From assembly GCA_900768125.1 (NCBI GenBank), contig CAAGBS010000027.1:13956-77955 (forward strand): DNA of 64,000 nucleotides, given 5' to 3'. Under the pieces are notes generated by a model, which worked only from the letters and a program-made list of their open reading frames with translations, made no database searches and was not told where the DNA came from. Made by a program: the position numbers and the translations under genes. This document shows positions 8,559 to 17,427 of the stretch, one piece after another; position 1 is the first letter of the stretch, and each line of letters opens with the position of its first letter. Source of the stretch: Oscillospiraceae bacterium. Its GTDB lineage: Bacteria > Bacillota > Clostridia > Oscillospirales > Ruminococcaceae.

Positions 8559-8590
8559 ATAACACGATAACCGATCTTCCCCCAATATAA

Positions 8591-8634
8591 ATCAAATCCC
8601 CGGCTTTTTGATGGAGCCGGGGATTTGATTTTTT
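8591..8634 (+). terminator. Terminator of second ABC operon
   Basis: ATCAAATCCCCGGCT (8591-8605) is perfectly complementary to 8615-8629, with a 9-base loop, and TTTTTT follows. It separates the exporter operon from the flagellar locus. Confidence 0.92.
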
Positions 8635-8660
8635 ATACAATTTTTGGCATACAATTTTTG
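8635..8660 (+). repeat. Short tandem repeat in the spacer before the flagellar locus
   Basis: ATACAATTTTTG occurs at 8635-8646 and 8649-8660 with a two-base gap. The rest of 8661-8809 is AT-rich with no gene that I can see. Confidence 0.6.
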
Positions 8661-8809
8661 TAGAAAATGTAACGTCTGTTTTGTAACCTATGCACAAAAA
8701 ATGACCAAAAAATGACAAAATAAACAGAAAGTTATCATTTTTGCTCGGATTTTTTAATTGATTAGTACCACCATTCAACAGCGCGTAAAAAAATATCATG
8801 AAAAAGTTG

Positions 8810-8838
8810 TTGCAATATATTGTGAAATGGTGTATAAT
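8810..8838 (+). promoter_or_regulatory. Sigma-A promoter of the flagellar locus
   Basis: TTGCAA at 8810-8815, a 17-base spacer and TATAAT at 8833-8838, 71 bases before flgB. It suggests that the housekeeping sigma factor starts the flagellar operon and that the flagellar sigma factor made from it acts later. Confidence 0.8.
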
Positions 8839-8908
8839 TATAATACGAATAGCTATAGGGTGTGGTATGCCATTTTGTGGAATTTACCCGTGACAGAGAG
8901 GAAAATAT

Positions 8909-9274
8909 ATGGCACTTTTTGATACAAATGCATTCAGGGTATCTGAGCAGGGACTGTCAGTTCTCTGGCAGAAACAGCAGATAATCGCAGAAAATATCGC
9001 TAACGCAGACACGCCTGACTATAACTGCAAATACCTTGATTTTGCAGGCGTTCTCAGGGACAAGCTCCGCAGCAACGGTACCGTCGATACTGAGATAGAC
9101 CTCGTTCAGCGGCTGTTCATCGACCGCATGACAGACGACCAGGCGGACGGCAACAACGTAGACAACGATGTCCAGCAGGGCGAACTTGCAAAGGCTCAGA
9201 TACAGTATGAAGCGATAATGAACTCCATGAACGGCAATTTTGCCAGAGTCAGGTCGGCTATGTCAACGAAGTAA
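8909..9274 (+). CDS. flgB: Flagellar proximal rod protein FlgB
   Basis: 121-residue rod subunit next to the MS-ring. The N-terminal helix carries the rod-family signature around NIANADTPDY (residues about 30-39), which marks the bod_rod motif. The C-terminal helix (AQIQYEAIMNSMNG) pairs with it in the rod. Length is slightly under the usual 130. It is the first gene of the locus, with a GAGAGG ribosome binding site, and flgC follows after 12 bases. Confidence 0.95.
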   Translation: MALFDTNAFRVSEQGLSVLWQKQQIIAENIANADTPDYNCKYLDFAGVLRDKLRSNGTVDTEIDLVQRLFIDRMTDDQADGNNVDNDVQQGELAKAQIQYEAIMNSMNGNFARVRSAMSTK

Positions 9275-9286
9275 CAGGGGGTACGT

Positions 9287-9745
9287 ATGGCATTCTTAAG
9301 TTCTCTCAATATTCCGCTTTCCGGTATGACCGCAGAGCGGTTCAGGCTTGATATCATCTCGCAGAACATCAACAACGCCGACAATGTGGCTTCCACTCCC
9401 GAGGACGCTTACAAGCGCCAGATGGTGGTCTTCGGCGAGAGCAAGTCCTTCAAGAAGCTGTTTTTTGAAAAGCTGAACTCCGGCGAGATAGCTTCCTTCA
9501 ACTATGTGAAGTACAAAGGCGTTGAGGCTAAGGCGGTCGTTGACGACCAGACTGCCGCAGAGCCGGTCTACGACCCGACCCACCCGCTGGCTGACGAGCG
9601 CGGCTACATCTACGAATCCAACGTTGACGTTGCCACCGAGCGGCTTGACGCGATGGAAGCTGAGAACATGTTCTCAGCGAATATGGCGGTGTTCGAAGTG
9701 GTGAAGTCCATGGCTTCCAAGGCGCTCACACTCGGCAAGGGCTGA
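9287..9745 (+). CDS. flgC: Flagellar proximal rod protein FlgC
   Basis: 152-residue rod subunit. It has the N-terminal signature SGMTAERFRLDIISQNINNAD (positions about 9-29) and the family's C-terminal pattern, with NVDVATERLDAMEAEN and the terminal helix NMAVFEVVKSMASKAL. It follows flgB and precedes fliE, as in most bacteria. Confidence 0.96.
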   Translation: MAFLSSLNIPLSGMTAERFRLDIISQNINNADNVASTPEDAYKRQMVVFGESKSFKKLFFEKLNSGEIASFNYVKYKGVEAKAVVDDQTAAEPVYDPTHPLADERGYIYESNVDVATERLDAMEAENMFSANMAVFEVVKSMASKALTLGKG

Positions 9746-9765
9746 TATTCGAAAGGACGATATAA

Positions 9766-10095
9766 ATGGTTGACTTTACGACAATGAACGCGCTCACACG
9801 CATGAAGCCGATGGAGGCCATGACCCCCATGGGCGGGGACCCCAAGAAAAAGACCTATGCGGTGGACGCGGACGAGGCTTCTTTCCTCGATATATTCAAA
9901 GGTATGGTTGATAATGTAGTCGAGACAAACGAACAGGTGGACCGCGACGCGATAGACCTCATGCTCGGAAACATCGACGACATTGCGCAGGTGCAGTCCA
10001 ACATCACCAAGGCGGGCATTGCAGTTGATCTGCTCGTTACCGTGAAGAACGAGGCGCTCAGCGCATACAACACGATCATCAATATGCAGGTATGA
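9766..10095 (+). CDS. fliE: Flagellar hook-basal body adaptor FliE
   Basis: 109-residue adaptor joining the MS-ring to the rod. The C-terminal two-thirds fits FliE: SFLDIFKGMVDNVVETNEQ, then DAIDLMLGNIDDIAQVQSNITKAGIAVDLLVTV, and the NEALSAYNTIINMQV end. The N-terminal 35 residues are less conserved. It lies between flgC and fliF as usual. Confidence 0.95.
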   Translation: MVDFTTMNALTRMKPMEAMTPMGGDPKKKTYAVDADEASFLDIFKGMVDNVVETNEQVDRDAIDLMLGNIDDIAQVQSNITKAGIAVDLLVTVKNEALSAYNTIINMQV

Positions 10096-10147
10096 TGACC
10101 GTTCAGCTGCCGGAATGGCGGCATAAAACTTCGGAGGACGTTCTTGA

Positions 10148-11830
10148 ATGAATGAAAAACTGAAATCTGTCGTAACGACAGTCAAGACGAAATGGACGGA
10201 CGCCTCAAAGATGGCGAAGATCCTCATCATTTCTATACCGATAGTCGTTATTGCAATTATAATCGTGCTCTGCGTTATGCTCAATTCCAACAAGAGCACT
10301 GCGGTGCTGTTTTCCGGGCTTCCCGCGTCGGAATCGGGTGAGATAGCGTCGGCTATCCAGGAACTGGGCGTTACGGACGTTACGGTGAACACTGACGGCG
10401 ATATAATCGTGCCGGCTGAAAAGGCCGATTCCCTCAGAATGCAGATGTGGGCGCAGGGCTACCCCAAGACCACCATCAACTACGATATCTGGAACAACGG
10501 AGTCGATCTCTGGAGCACCGATACGGACAAGCGTGAGGTAAAGCGCCAGCAGCTTGAAGCGCGTCTGGGCGCTACCATCGCTTCGATGGACAAGATACAG
10601 TCCGCGACTGCGAACATCACTCTGCCGGAGGTCTCCAACTACGCGCTTTCCGACAACAAGGGCGAGAGCCAGTGCGCTGTTTTCATTCAGCTGAAGAATG
10701 ACGCGGAGCCGCTCACCAACGAGGAAGTTCGCGCCATCTACCGCGGAGTTACCACCAGCGTTGAGGGGCTGACCAAGGAGAACGTCTCCATCATGGACAG
10801 CAAGCTCAACTCCTACGAGTGGGTAGACCCGGAGCTTGACCAGCCCGATGAGGACGAGAATACCGATAAGTCCGGCGTTGACATCGCAAGAAAGCGCCTG
10901 GAGTTCGAGAAAGAGTTCGTGCAGGTGCTGAAGGACGGTCTCGGCGATATGTTCACCAAGATGTACGGCGAGGACGGCTTCGCATTCAACGTTTCCGCAA
11001 GACTGAACTACGATTCCAAAAACACCGAGTCCACGCAGTATACTCCGGTAGACGGCACCGACCACGGCGTCAAGGACCACGAGGACAGGGTAGCGTGGGG
11101 CGGCGCCCTCGATGAGGACGGCAATATCGTCGGAGTTACTCCGAATGCAGACCTTTCACCGGATTATCCTACATATACCGGTCTAGAGGACGGTCAGAGC
11201 TATTATTATAATAAGGAAGAGATACAGTACAGCGTTTCCAACGTCAAGGAGACCGTCACCAAGGACGGCTACTCAATTGATTCCCTCAGCGTGGGTCTGG
11301 TAGTAAATCAGACCAACATGACCCAGGGCGAGCGCGACGCGCTGCAGGCTATCGTCGCAAATGCGGCGGGCACTACTGCTGATCTCGTTTCGGTTTACAA
11401 CATTCCGTTCGTACTCAGCGCCACAAACAACGGCGGCACAAACGGCGACGGTAATCTGCAGATCATCACTCCGCCTGTCGATACGTTCAGAAATACTCTG
11501 CTGTACGTTGTCGTTGGACTTGGCATCGTGCTGATACTGCTTCTGGTGATGACGCTTATGATGAGCCACTCTAGAAAGAAGAAGATAAGACGCCGCCAGG
11601 AGGCTGCGCTTGCAGCTGCCACACAGGCGGGTCAGACGCAGGCTTCCGCCGGGGCTACTGCACAGGAGCAGGAGTCGCCCGAGGAAGTGGACTTCAACAT
11701 CGCAAGCCTCACCGAGGAGGCTGCGAAGGAATCCCGCGAGACTATACTCAAGCGAGAGATAAGCGACTTCTCCAAGACCAACCCGGAGATAGTTGCGCAG
11801 ATCATCAAGAATATGATGAAGGCAGATTAA
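10148..11830 (+). CDS. fliF: Flagellar MS-ring protein FliF
   Basis: 560-residue MS-ring subunit in the inner membrane. Membrane segments lie at about residues 25-46 and 443-465, bracketing the periplasmic ring-building domains (YscJ-like region from about residue 50; FPPxVG-type strands later). The cytoplasmic tail after about residue 466 includes an Ala/Gln linker and a C-terminal helix (ETILKREISDFSKTNPEIVAQIIKNM) that binds FliG. The start at 10148 follows CGGAGGA. It is co-transcribed with fliG, 22 bases downstream. Confidence 0.97.
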   Translation: MNEKLKSVVTTVKTKWTDASKMAKILIISIPIVVIAIIIVLCVMLNSNKSTAVLFSGLPASESGEIASAIQELGVTDVTVNTDGDIIVPAEKADSLRMQMWAQGYPKTTINYDIWNNGVDLWSTDTDKREVKRQQLEARLGATIASMDKIQSATANITLPEVSNYALSDNKGESQCAVFIQLKNDAEPLTNEEVRAIYRGVTTSVEGLTKENVSIMDSKLNSYEWVDPELDQPDEDENTDKSGVDIARKRLEFEKEFVQVLKDGLGDMFTKMYGEDGFAFNVSARLNYDSKNTESTQYTPVDGTDHGVKDHEDRVAWGGALDEDGNIVGVTPNADLSPDYPTYTGLEDGQSYYYNKEEIQYSVSNVKETVTKDGYSIDSLSVGLVVNQTNMTQGERDALQAIVANAAGTTADLVSVYNIPFVLSATNNGGTNGDGNLQIITPPVDTFRNTLLYVVVGLGIVLILLLVMTLMMSHSRKKKIRRRQEAALAAATQAGQTQASAGATAQEQESPEEVDFNIASLTEEAAKESRETILKREISDFSKTNPEIVAQIIKNMMKAD

Positions 11831-11852
11831 GCCTCACTAAGGGGGGACAGAT

Positions 11853-12875
11853 ATGGCAGAAGCTAAAACCAATGAGGGACTCAGCGCCAACCAGAAGATC
11901 GCTCTGGTTCTTGCTGCAATGGGCGCGGACAACGCCTCTGCAGTATACAAGCACCTGTCTGACGATGAGATAGAGGCGCTCTCCACCGAGGTCGCCAAGC
12001 TGGAATACCAGCCTATCGAGGTAGTCGAGGGCGTTCTCAACGAGTTCTACGAGCTTTGCCTTACTCAGAAAGTAGTTACCGAGGGCGGCGTGGATTACGC
12101 CCGTGAAATACTTGAAAAGGCTTTCGGCGCTGAGGCGGCTAACAACCTGCTCCAGAGGATAACGAAGCAGCTAAAGACTAAATCCTTCGACTTCGTGAGA
12201 AAGGCAGACTACAAGAACCTGCTCGCGATAGTCCAGAACGAGCACCCGCAGACCATCGCGCTGATACTTTCCTATGCAAGGATAGACCAGGCAGCGGCGA
12301 TACTCGCGGAGCTTCCCAAGGAGAAGCGCGTGGAGGTCGTCGAGAGAATAGCGCGAATGGACAGAGCGTCGCCTGACGTCATCAAGGCGCTGGAGGCTAC
12401 TCTGGAAAAGAAATTCGCAAACCTCGTCAATACCGACAGCATGGAGGTCGGCGGTATTTCTTACGTTGCAGAGGTCATGAACAATGTCGACCGTGCGACC
12501 GAGAAGTACATATTCGATGAACTGTCCGCAAGGGACCAGAAGCTGGCAGACCAGATCAAGCAGAAGATGTTCGTATTCGAGGATATCGTCAATCTGGACT
12601 CCATGGCTATCCAGGAGTTCACGAAGCAGGTCGATCCGAAGGATCTCGCCATCGCTATCAAGGGTTCCACGCAGGAGGTCGCAGAGTGCATATTTGCGAA
12701 TATCTCCTCCCGTGCAAGAGAGAGCCTGCAGGCGGATATCGAGTATCTGCACAATGTTCGTATGCGTGACGTTGAAGCTGCACAGCAGAACATCGTTGCG
12801 ACTATACGCCGTCTCGAGCAGGAGCAGATCATCACCATCTCCCACGGCGGAGGCGGCGACGAGGTCATCGCCTGA
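11853..12875 (+). CDS. fliG: Flagellar motor switch protein FliG
   Basis: 340-residue rotor protein of the C-ring. The N-domain binds FliF, the middle domain has the EHPQ motif at residues 130-133, and the C-domain has the charged torque helix region (VDPKDLAIAIKGSTQEVAE ... SSRARESLQADIEYL) that meets the stator MotA. Length and all three armadillo-type domains are normal. It lies between fliF and fliH with a GGGGGG ribosome binding site. Confidence 0.97.
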   Translation: MAEAKTNEGLSANQKIALVLAAMGADNASAVYKHLSDDEIEALSTEVAKLEYQPIEVVEGVLNEFYELCLTQKVVTEGGVDYAREILEKAFGAEAANNLLQRITKQLKTKSFDFVRKADYKNLLAIVQNEHPQTIALILSYARIDQAAAILAELPKEKRVEVVERIARMDRASPDVIKALEATLEKKFANLVNTDSMEVGGISYVAEVMNNVDRATEKYIFDELSARDQKLADQIKQKMFVFEDIVNLDSMAIQEFTKQVDPKDLAIAIKGSTQEVAECIFANISSRARESLQADIEYLHNVRMRDVEAAQQNIVATIRRLEQEQIITISHGGGGDEVIA

Positions 12876-12928
12876 TGCTGCGGCGTGAAGCACAGTCACT
12901 CAGAGTTTCAGCGTAACGGAGGGATACA

Positions 12929-13894
12929 GTGTCAGTTTTAAAAAGGAACTCCGTTTATTTCGGCGGCGGCATTGACATATCGAACACCATCGACCTGAAA
13001 AGGTTTCAGCCGGCTCAGGAGCAGTCTTCGCAGTGTGAACAGCATATCCAGCCGGAACAGCCCGAGGAGCCTAAGAGGCCCGACCCCGAGCAGGAACTGC
13101 TGGAAGCAAAGCGCAGGCTTGACGACAAGCTCCAGCAGGTGGCATTTCGGGAAAAACAGCTCGAACAGCAGAAAAAGGAACTGGAGGAGCTGAAAGAGCG
13201 CTGCGTTCAGCAGGGCAAGGATATAATCCTTGAAGCGAAGAGCCGTGCCGAGTCGATAGTGAAGACCGCTAACGACAACGCTTCCCAGATAATTTCCGAC
13301 GCCGAGGCTAACCGCGACAGCGTTTACATCAAGGCGAAAGCGGACGGCTTCGAACAGGGCACCCGCGATGGAAGGGAAGCATGTCTCGCCGCCGGGCGTG
13401 ATATCCTGGACGAGGCAAAGTCATATGCCGAGAAGATAAACGCCGATAAAGACAAGCTATTCGCGGACTATGAAAAAGAAATATACGATACCGTCATGCA
13501 GATAGCGAAGAAAGTCACGCTGGACAGCATTAGTTCAAAGGACAGCGCGGCGGTCAAGCGGCTCATCAAAAAAGCTGCAAAGGAATTTCGCAACTGCGAG
13601 CGCATAAAGATAACCCTCAACGAAAACGGCGCCAACGAGGAACTGACCGGGGACTATGAGTACCTCAAGGAACTCTGCGGCGGCATACCGAACGTGGAGG
13701 TGGAGCTTCTGCCGGAGGCTGAGCCGGGAACGGTGATAGTCGATAACGGAAGCGAGATAGTGGACGCGGGGATCATGACCCAGCTTCGAATGATACAGGA
13801 GTTGGGCGACGGTAAATTCCGCGAACCAAAATCACCCAGGAAAAAGAAGAATCCCGTCCCCGAGCCTGCCGAAGAAACAGGCGCAGAGGACTAG
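12929..13894 (+). CDS. fliH: Flagellar export stator FliH
   Basis: 321-residue cytosolic regulator of the FliI ATPase. Residues about 30-60 are Gln/Pro/Glu-rich, and about 60-180 form a long coiled coil (many Lys/Glu/Gln heptads). The C-terminal 110 residues form the globular FliH/YscL domain. The start is a GTG at 12929 after CGGAGGG. It is longer than the 230-residue enteric form, as is common in Clostridia. It is placed directly before fliI, its partner. Confidence 0.9.
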   Translation: MSVLKRNSVYFGGGIDISNTIDLKRFQPAQEQSSQCEQHIQPEQPEEPKRPDPEQELLEAKRRLDDKLQQVAFREKQLEQQKKELEELKERCVQQGKDIILEAKSRAESIVKTANDNASQIISDAEANRDSVYIKAKADGFEQGTRDGREACLAAGRDILDEAKSYAEKINADKDKLFADYEKEIYDTVMQIAKKVTLDSISSKDSAAVKRLIKKAAKEFRNCERIKITLNENGANEELTGDYEYLKELCGGIPNVEVELLPEAEPGTVIVDNGSEIVDAGIMTQLRMIQELGDGKFREPKSPRKKKNPVPEPAEETGAED

Positions 13895-13914
13895 ACCCGA
13901 CAGCGGAGGAAGTC

Positions 13915-15231
13915 ATGGCACTGCAATTCGGAGCATTTCGCGATGAGATAACAAAATATGACACCTTCCGCTATATGGGAAAGATAGAGAAGATAGTCGG
14001 AATGACTATCGAAGCCAGCGGCCCTGCCTGCAATATCGGCGATGTCTGCCGGATATACTCCAAGGATATGACAAGCTTCATACGCGCGGAGGTCGTTGGG
14101 TTCAACAAGAGCAACATTCTGCTCATGCCCTACACTGAGATAGAGGGCATAGGTCCGGGCAGTATCGTGGATTCCACCGGTGACAAGCTGACAGTCAAGG
14201 CGGGGCCGGGACTTATCGGGCGCATAGTCGACGCGGCGGGAATGCCGCTTGACGGCGGGGACGACCCCGGCTGCACCGATTCCATCTCGATAACCGGCGC
14301 GCCGTCGAATCCATTCGACAGACCGCCGATAAAGTCCCAGATAGAACTTGGCGTAAAGGCTATCGACGGTCTGCTAACCATGGGCAAGGGGCAGAGAATG
14401 GGTATATTCGCTGGCTCCGGCGTTGGTAAGTCTACGCTCATGGGCATGATAGCCCGTAAAGTCAAGGCGGATATCAACGTTATCGCACTGGTCGGCGAGC
14501 GTGGCCGTGAGGTACGCGAGTTCATCGAGCGCGATCTCGGTCCGGAGGGCATGGCGCGTTCCGTGCTGGTGGTCGCTACGTCAGACCAGCCAGCAATGAT
14601 GCGAAGCAAGTGCCCGCTGACAGCTACGGCTATCGCGGAGTACTTCATGAAGCAGGGAAAGGACGTCCTGCTGATGATGGACAGCCTTACGCGTTACGCC
14701 ATGGCGCTGCGCGAGGTCGGACTCTCCACCGGGGAACCGCCGATAGCGAGAGGCTACACGCCGTCCATATATAGCAATATGCCGAAGCTGCTGGAGCGCG
14801 CCGGGAACTTCCCGGAGGGCTCGATAACCGGAATCTACACCGTGCTCGTTGAGGGCGACGACACCAACGAGCCTATTGCAGATACAGTCCGCGGTATCAT
14901 TGACGGACACATCATTCTTTCGCGTAAGATCGCGGCGCAGAACCACTACCCCGCGATAGACATACTGCCGAGCGTCAGCCGATTGATGTCGGAGATAGAC
15001 TCTCCGGAGCACAAGCAGGCGGCTGGCAAGCTGAGAAATCTGCTTTCGCTCTACAACAACAACGCCGACCTCATCTCGATAGGCGCGTACAAGCATGGAA
15101 CTAATCCGGCGCTGGACGAGGCTATCCGAAAGATCGACAGGATAAACGAGTTCCTAATGCAGCGGGTGGAGGAATCCTACACGCTGGAGGAAACGGTGCA
15201 GCTGCTGATAGCTGCAGTTGGCGATGACTGA
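13915..15231 (+). CDS. fliI: Flagellum-specific export ATPase FliI
   Basis: 438-residue hexameric ATPase related to the F1 beta subunit. It helps to feed export substrates to the FlhA/FlhB gate. Walker A is AGSGVGKST (residues 166-174). Also visible are the Walker B strand DVLLMMDSLTRYAMA and the family block GEPPIARGYTPS. Length is typical. A GGAGG site lies 8 bases before the ATG. It is flanked by fliH and fliJ, the other soluble export components. Confidence 0.98.
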   Translation: MALQFGAFRDEITKYDTFRYMGKIEKIVGMTIEASGPACNIGDVCRIYSKDMTSFIRAEVVGFNKSNILLMPYTEIEGIGPGSIVDSTGDKLTVKAGPGLIGRIVDAAGMPLDGGDDPGCTDSISITGAPSNPFDRPPIKSQIELGVKAIDGLLTMGKGQRMGIFAGSGVGKSTLMGMIARKVKADINVIALVGERGREVREFIERDLGPEGMARSVLVVATSDQPAMMRSKCPLTATAIAEYFMKQGKDVLLMMDSLTRYAMALREVGLSTGEPPIARGYTPSIYSNMPKLLERAGNFPEGSITGIYTVLVEGDDTNEPIADTVRGIIDGHIILSRKIAAQNHYPAIDILPSVSRLMSEIDSPEHKQAAGKLRNLLSLYNNNADLISIGAYKHGTNPALDEAIRKIDRINEFLMQRVEESYTLEETVQLLIAAVGDD

Positions 15232-15247
15232 TAAGGGGTGACAGGCT

Positions 15248-15706
15248 TTGAAGAAATTTCAGTTCACGCTGCAGAAGCTGATGGATTTCCGTCAGCAGGA
15301 GCTTGACCGACAGAAGAACGCGCTGAGTGTTTTACAGGCTGATCTACAGCGTATCTACGCTGAAAAGGAGCAGCTTATAAAGCAGGTGGAGGAATTCAGC
15401 GTCGAGCTGGACGAGGTTTGCCGGCACGGTGCGCAGGCGTTCGAAATATCCGTGCGCAAGCGATATATAGTCACTCTCCAGCAGGAGATACACGCGCGGG
15501 ACGCAAACGCAGCCCGCAAGCAGGAAGAAATAAACAAGCAGCTTGGAGTAGTCGTAGAGGCGACAAAGGACGTCCGCACGTTGGAAAAACTTGAGGAAAA
15601 GCAGCTCGAGGACTACAAGGCGGCTGCGAACAAGGAAAACGAGCAGTTCATAGAGGAGTTCGTTTCCGGGCAGTCGATACGCGCGGTGCAGAGCCGGGGC
15701 GTTTAA
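15248..15706 (+). CDS. fliJ: Flagellar export chaperone FliJ
   Basis: 152-residue, almost entirely helical coiled-coil protein. It begins KKFQFTLQKLMDFRQQELD, the typical FliJ opening, and is rich in Gln, Glu and Lys throughout. FliJ acts as the stalk in the FliI hexamer and links it to FlhA. The start is a TTG at 15248 after AGGGGTGA. Sequence conservation in this family is low, so position after fliI is part of the evidence. Confidence 0.88.
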   Translation: MKKFQFTLQKLMDFRQQELDRQKNALSVLQADLQRIYAEKEQLIKQVEEFSVELDEVCRHGAQAFEISVRKRYIVTLQQEIHARDANAARKQEEINKQLGVVVEATKDVRTLEKLEEKQLEDYKAAANKENEQFIEEFVSGQSIRAVQSRGV

Positions 15707-15766
15707 ACAGTTTGCATATCCGGGCGGAAGCCCTGATATAGATACTATATAAAAGGAGGTGAGCAA

Positions 15767-17410
15767 ATGGCAGTAGCATTCAGCACAGGCGGCTCTGGGT
15801 ATCCCCGCAGCGACTTCATGATATCTGACGCGGCGCTTCCCGCAAGGGTAGAAGAAGCGGCAATGGCGGATCAGACCGAGCAGTTTTCCAAAGTGCTGAG
15901 CGGTATCGGCGGTAAGACGAAGAATGCTGTTTCAGATAAAATGACAGACGAGCAGTCCGGCACGATGAAAACGACTGCGAGGCTTCTTTCGCAGGAGTTC
16001 AAGTCCGAGGACGGAAGCGTAGATGTTCAGAAGCTTGTAAAGGCTATCGCGGAGGGCGAAATATCCATGGAGGATCTCCCGCAGGAGTTCCTTACCAGCG
16101 AGGTGCTGAGCGAGCTTGTGAAGCTTGTCAAGCGGGTGAACGCTGAGACCAGGGACGAAAAGCCCGCGCAGGAAGATGATCCTAACATTCAGCAGGCGGC
16201 GGCAGAACTTGCGGCTATGATGACGCAGACCACAGTTCCCGATGACATTGCGGATATGAGTGTGGAGTTATCAGAACTGGCAGGCAAGACAGTACGCCAG
16301 GTCGAAGCGGTTTCAGTCAGCACTGAACCGGTACAGCCGGAAGAACAGGCGGTTCAGCCGCAGGAAACATTCGTGCAGACCGAGAATGCCGAGGTTCAGC
16401 CGGAGGTCGTCGCTGAGGAAGCCGTAGTTACCGACCAGGCGGCGGATATCGCTGCTCCGGCGGAGGAAGAACCCCAGCCGGTAAAGACTGCGGAACAGCC
16501 GCAGGGCGAAGCCAAGCAGGAAGCAATACCGCAGGAAGCTGTGCAGACGGTTCAGCCAGCGCAGAATGACGGTCAGCAGTCAGGCGAGGGTCAGTTCAGC
16601 CGGCAGGGACAGTCCGGGCAGGGCGGTCAGCAGGCAGCGCAGACCGTTCAGGTGGGTCAGCAGAGCCAGGACGTGCAGGCGGAAAGCGTGCAGCAGTCTG
16701 CGGCAGTAAAGCAGACGGTTCCAGCGGAGGACGCGAAATTCACCGATGAGGTGGAAATCGTTGAGGTGAAGACTTCCCCTGTTCTCGAGGAAGCGCCGAA
16801 GCAGGAGCAGACTCAGATTTTCACACCGCACGAAGCGCAGCGCAGCAGGGTAGTTTCGAAGTCGGACGAGCTGGAGATGATAAAATCCGGCGGCGAGAAG
16901 ACCGATGACAGCCAGGTTCAGAACATGATTCAGCCGCAGACAATGACGCCTGAAAAGCCGGTGATATTCACACGGCAGGACGGCACCGAAGTCACGGTGA
17001 AGCCCGCAGATGTTGCCCAGCAGGTCGCAGACAGGCTGGTAGAGCGCGCAGGTCAGGTCGAGGAGGGCGAGACTGAATATACAGTCACGCTGAATCCGGA
17101 GGATCTTGGCAGCATTACCGTCAAGATGACAAAGACCGCAGACGGCGCAGTTTCAGTATCCATCGCGGCGGAGAACTCCAGAACGCTGAAAATGATCGAG
17201 GATAACGGCTCCGCTATTCGGGATTCGTTAAGGCAGAACGGCGTTCAGCTGGAAAACTGGCAGGTAGTCAGCGAATCCAGGCAGGATATGCAGGCGCAGG
17301 ATTACCGCGGCAGCAGCAAGAACCCCTACCGCGAAAGCGAAGAAGATCGCCAGGGCGAAAAGGACAATGACGACGCAGACAGCTTCGCAGAGATAATCGC
17401 TTCAATGTAA
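15767..17410 (+). CDS. fliK: Flagellar hook-length control protein FliK
   Basis: 547-residue exported ruler. The middle (residues about 140-350) is low-complexity, rich in Gln, Glu, Val, Ala and Pro, as is common in FliK. The C-terminal domain (about 405-500) carries the family core TVTLNPEDLGSITVKM, then VSIAAENSRTLKMIEDNGSAIRDSL, which is the hook-length switch region acting on FlhB. The ATG follows AAAGGAGGTGA. It is followed by flgD. Confidence 0.92.
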   Translation: MAVAFSTGGSGYPRSDFMISDAALPARVEEAAMADQTEQFSKVLSGIGGKTKNAVSDKMTDEQSGTMKTTARLLSQEFKSEDGSVDVQKLVKAIAEGEISMEDLPQEFLTSEVLSELVKLVKRVNAETRDEKPAQEDDPNIQQAAAELAAMMTQTTVPDDIADMSVELSELAGKTVRQVEAVSVSTEPVQPEEQAVQPQETFVQTENAEVQPEVVAEEAVVTDQAADIAAPAEEEPQPVKTAEQPQGEAKQEAIPQEAVQTVQPAQNDGQQSGEGQFSRQGQSGQGGQQAAQTVQVGQQSQDVQAESVQQSAAVKQTVPAEDAKFTDEVEIVEVKTSPVLEEAPKQEQTQIFTPHEAQRSRVVSKSDELEMIKSGGEKTDDSQVQNMIQPQTMTPEKPVIFTRQDGTEVTVKPADVAQQVADRLVERAGQVEEGETEYTVTLNPEDLGSITVKMTKTADGAVSVSIAAENSRTLKMIEDNGSAIRDSLRQNGVQLENWQVVSESRQDMQAQDYRGSSKNPYRESEEDRQGEKDNDDADSFAEIIASM

Positions 17411-17427
17411 GCGGGAAAGGAGATAAA

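Noticed and set aside
8635..8660. The two 12-base repeats as a transposon footprint
   Set aside because: They are almost adjacent with nothing between them and lie in an AT-rich spacer; chance or slippage is enough.
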